Shown: positions 63,557-64,000 of the stretch, one piece after another
How positions within the stretch are numbered: the stretch's first letter is position 1
Layout: each line of letters opens with the position of its first letter
NCBI GenBank assembly: GCA_911728455.2
Contig: OU452223.1
Coordinates: 14,111,423-14,175,422, forward strand
Direction of reading: 5' to 3'
DNA: 64,000 nt
From: Marthasterias glacialis
Taxonomy: Eukaryota; Echinodermata; Asteroidea; Forcipulatida; Asteriidae
Notes under the pieces: generated by a model
What the model saw: only the letters and a program-made list of their open reading frames with translations
What the model was told of the DNA's origin: nothing
Database searches by the model: none
Position numbers and translations under genes: made by a program

Positions 63557-63800
63557 TCAGTCTTCTTTCAGAAGCAAATTATCTCACTCAGAAATATTGG
63601 AAATGATTACAAGATGGTGGGGGGCAGTTGGGGAGGGGAATAAACTAGTAAAGTGGGCGGCATAAAACTACCAACAGAAAGATCAAATATTTCTTTTCTA
63701 TTCTGAAGAAATTGTACAATATTTCCTTCATGAAGTGATTTTGGTGAGTGACTTCAGAGAAACAACTTCATGAGTAAGGAACCTGAAACATATAAAACAT
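63557..63800 (+). repeat. Array flank, copy 2, and paralogous module copy d
   Basis: GATTACAAGATGGTGGGGGG, GGGGAATAAACTAGTAAAG and CTTCATGAAGTGATTTTGG align with 61,925-62,165, about 1.63 kb to the left. Confidence 0.75.
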
Positions 63801-64000
63801 TCAAATCTAATCATTATTTGATAATAGATTTACGCTTGGTAAAAAACACAATTTCTTGATGACGTACCAAGCATACAGTTCAAAACATCAAGTAAACAAG
63901 TGGCGTTCTGAGAGTCACACACTGTGCCTTCACCATGCAAACCTTCAAATCAGTTTAAGACCCCTGCAATCACAACAGAGTTGCTGAGTCCTCAATCGAG
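63801..64000. other. Right edge, no feature
   Basis: AT-rich, non-repetitive; nothing to call before the window ends. Confidence 0.4.

Overview
The window looks like intron and intergenic DNA from an animal, most likely a marine invertebrate deuterostome. I lean towards an echinoderm, but only weakly. The basis is as follows. There are no prokaryote-style genes. Exon-like islands carry good GT/AG splice signals with polypyrimidine tracts. There is a tRNA-derived SINE with intact A and B boxes, small DNA transposons with 8-bp or TA target duplications, and a histone-type 3' stem-loop inside a repeat. No complete gene can be supported. Nearly all apparent long reading frames come from tandem repeats whose periods are multiples of three.

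Layout. 1-580: non-repetitive DNA without recognisable features. 582-48,850: a very large, diverged minisatellite with a ~102-bp unit, several hundred copies, all in one orientation. It is broken up by two kinds of exon-like module, also all on the + strand. Exon A is ~132 nt, phase 1-1, and encodes a YSLIEEQYPSW...LLSR peptide; there are about 12 copies plus a fragment. Exon B encodes IRNIDLLQEDNIDQLRIQE...ETSYRVAELIS; there are about 8 copies. This looks like part of one large gene whose exons and bloated introns were duplicated again and again, most exon copies now being damaged. 22,935-26,050: a 51-bp satellite, about 60 copies in higher-order blocks, that seems to have arisen at the join between exon A downstream DNA and the 102-bp array. 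Several mobile elements sit in the array: hAT-like elements at 1,772-1,931 and 2,034-2,946, a SINE at 4,425-4,579, an inverted-repeat element at 7,769-8,182, a SINE remnant near 21.8 kb and a CRE-bearing MITE at 41,625-41,793.

49,100-51,300: C-poor, strand-asymmetric DNA ending in a 48-bp tandem array. 51,345-51,617: three consecutive GC-rich hairpins, then (TTTTA)n and (TA)n tracts, then an almost perfect palindrome with 38-nt arms. 51,830-52,630: short ~22-bp repeats. 52,880-56,660: a 45-bp satellite, about 80 copies, that appears to be a dimer of the 22-23-bp unit and carries fresh 648-bp and 810-bp duplications. 56,705-61,000: mostly non-repetitive sequence with two SINE remnants and one weak open frame on the - strand. 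61,211-63,555: three arrays of a 66-bp repeat whose flanking sequences are duplicated with them, plus a LINE-like 3' tail at ~63,000-63,230.

Working together: if exons A and B are host exons, the left 49 kb is an exon nursery in which minisatellite expansion and segmental duplication multiply symmetrical exons in one direction. I do not recognise the protein family. All identifications here are by eye, without any database search.
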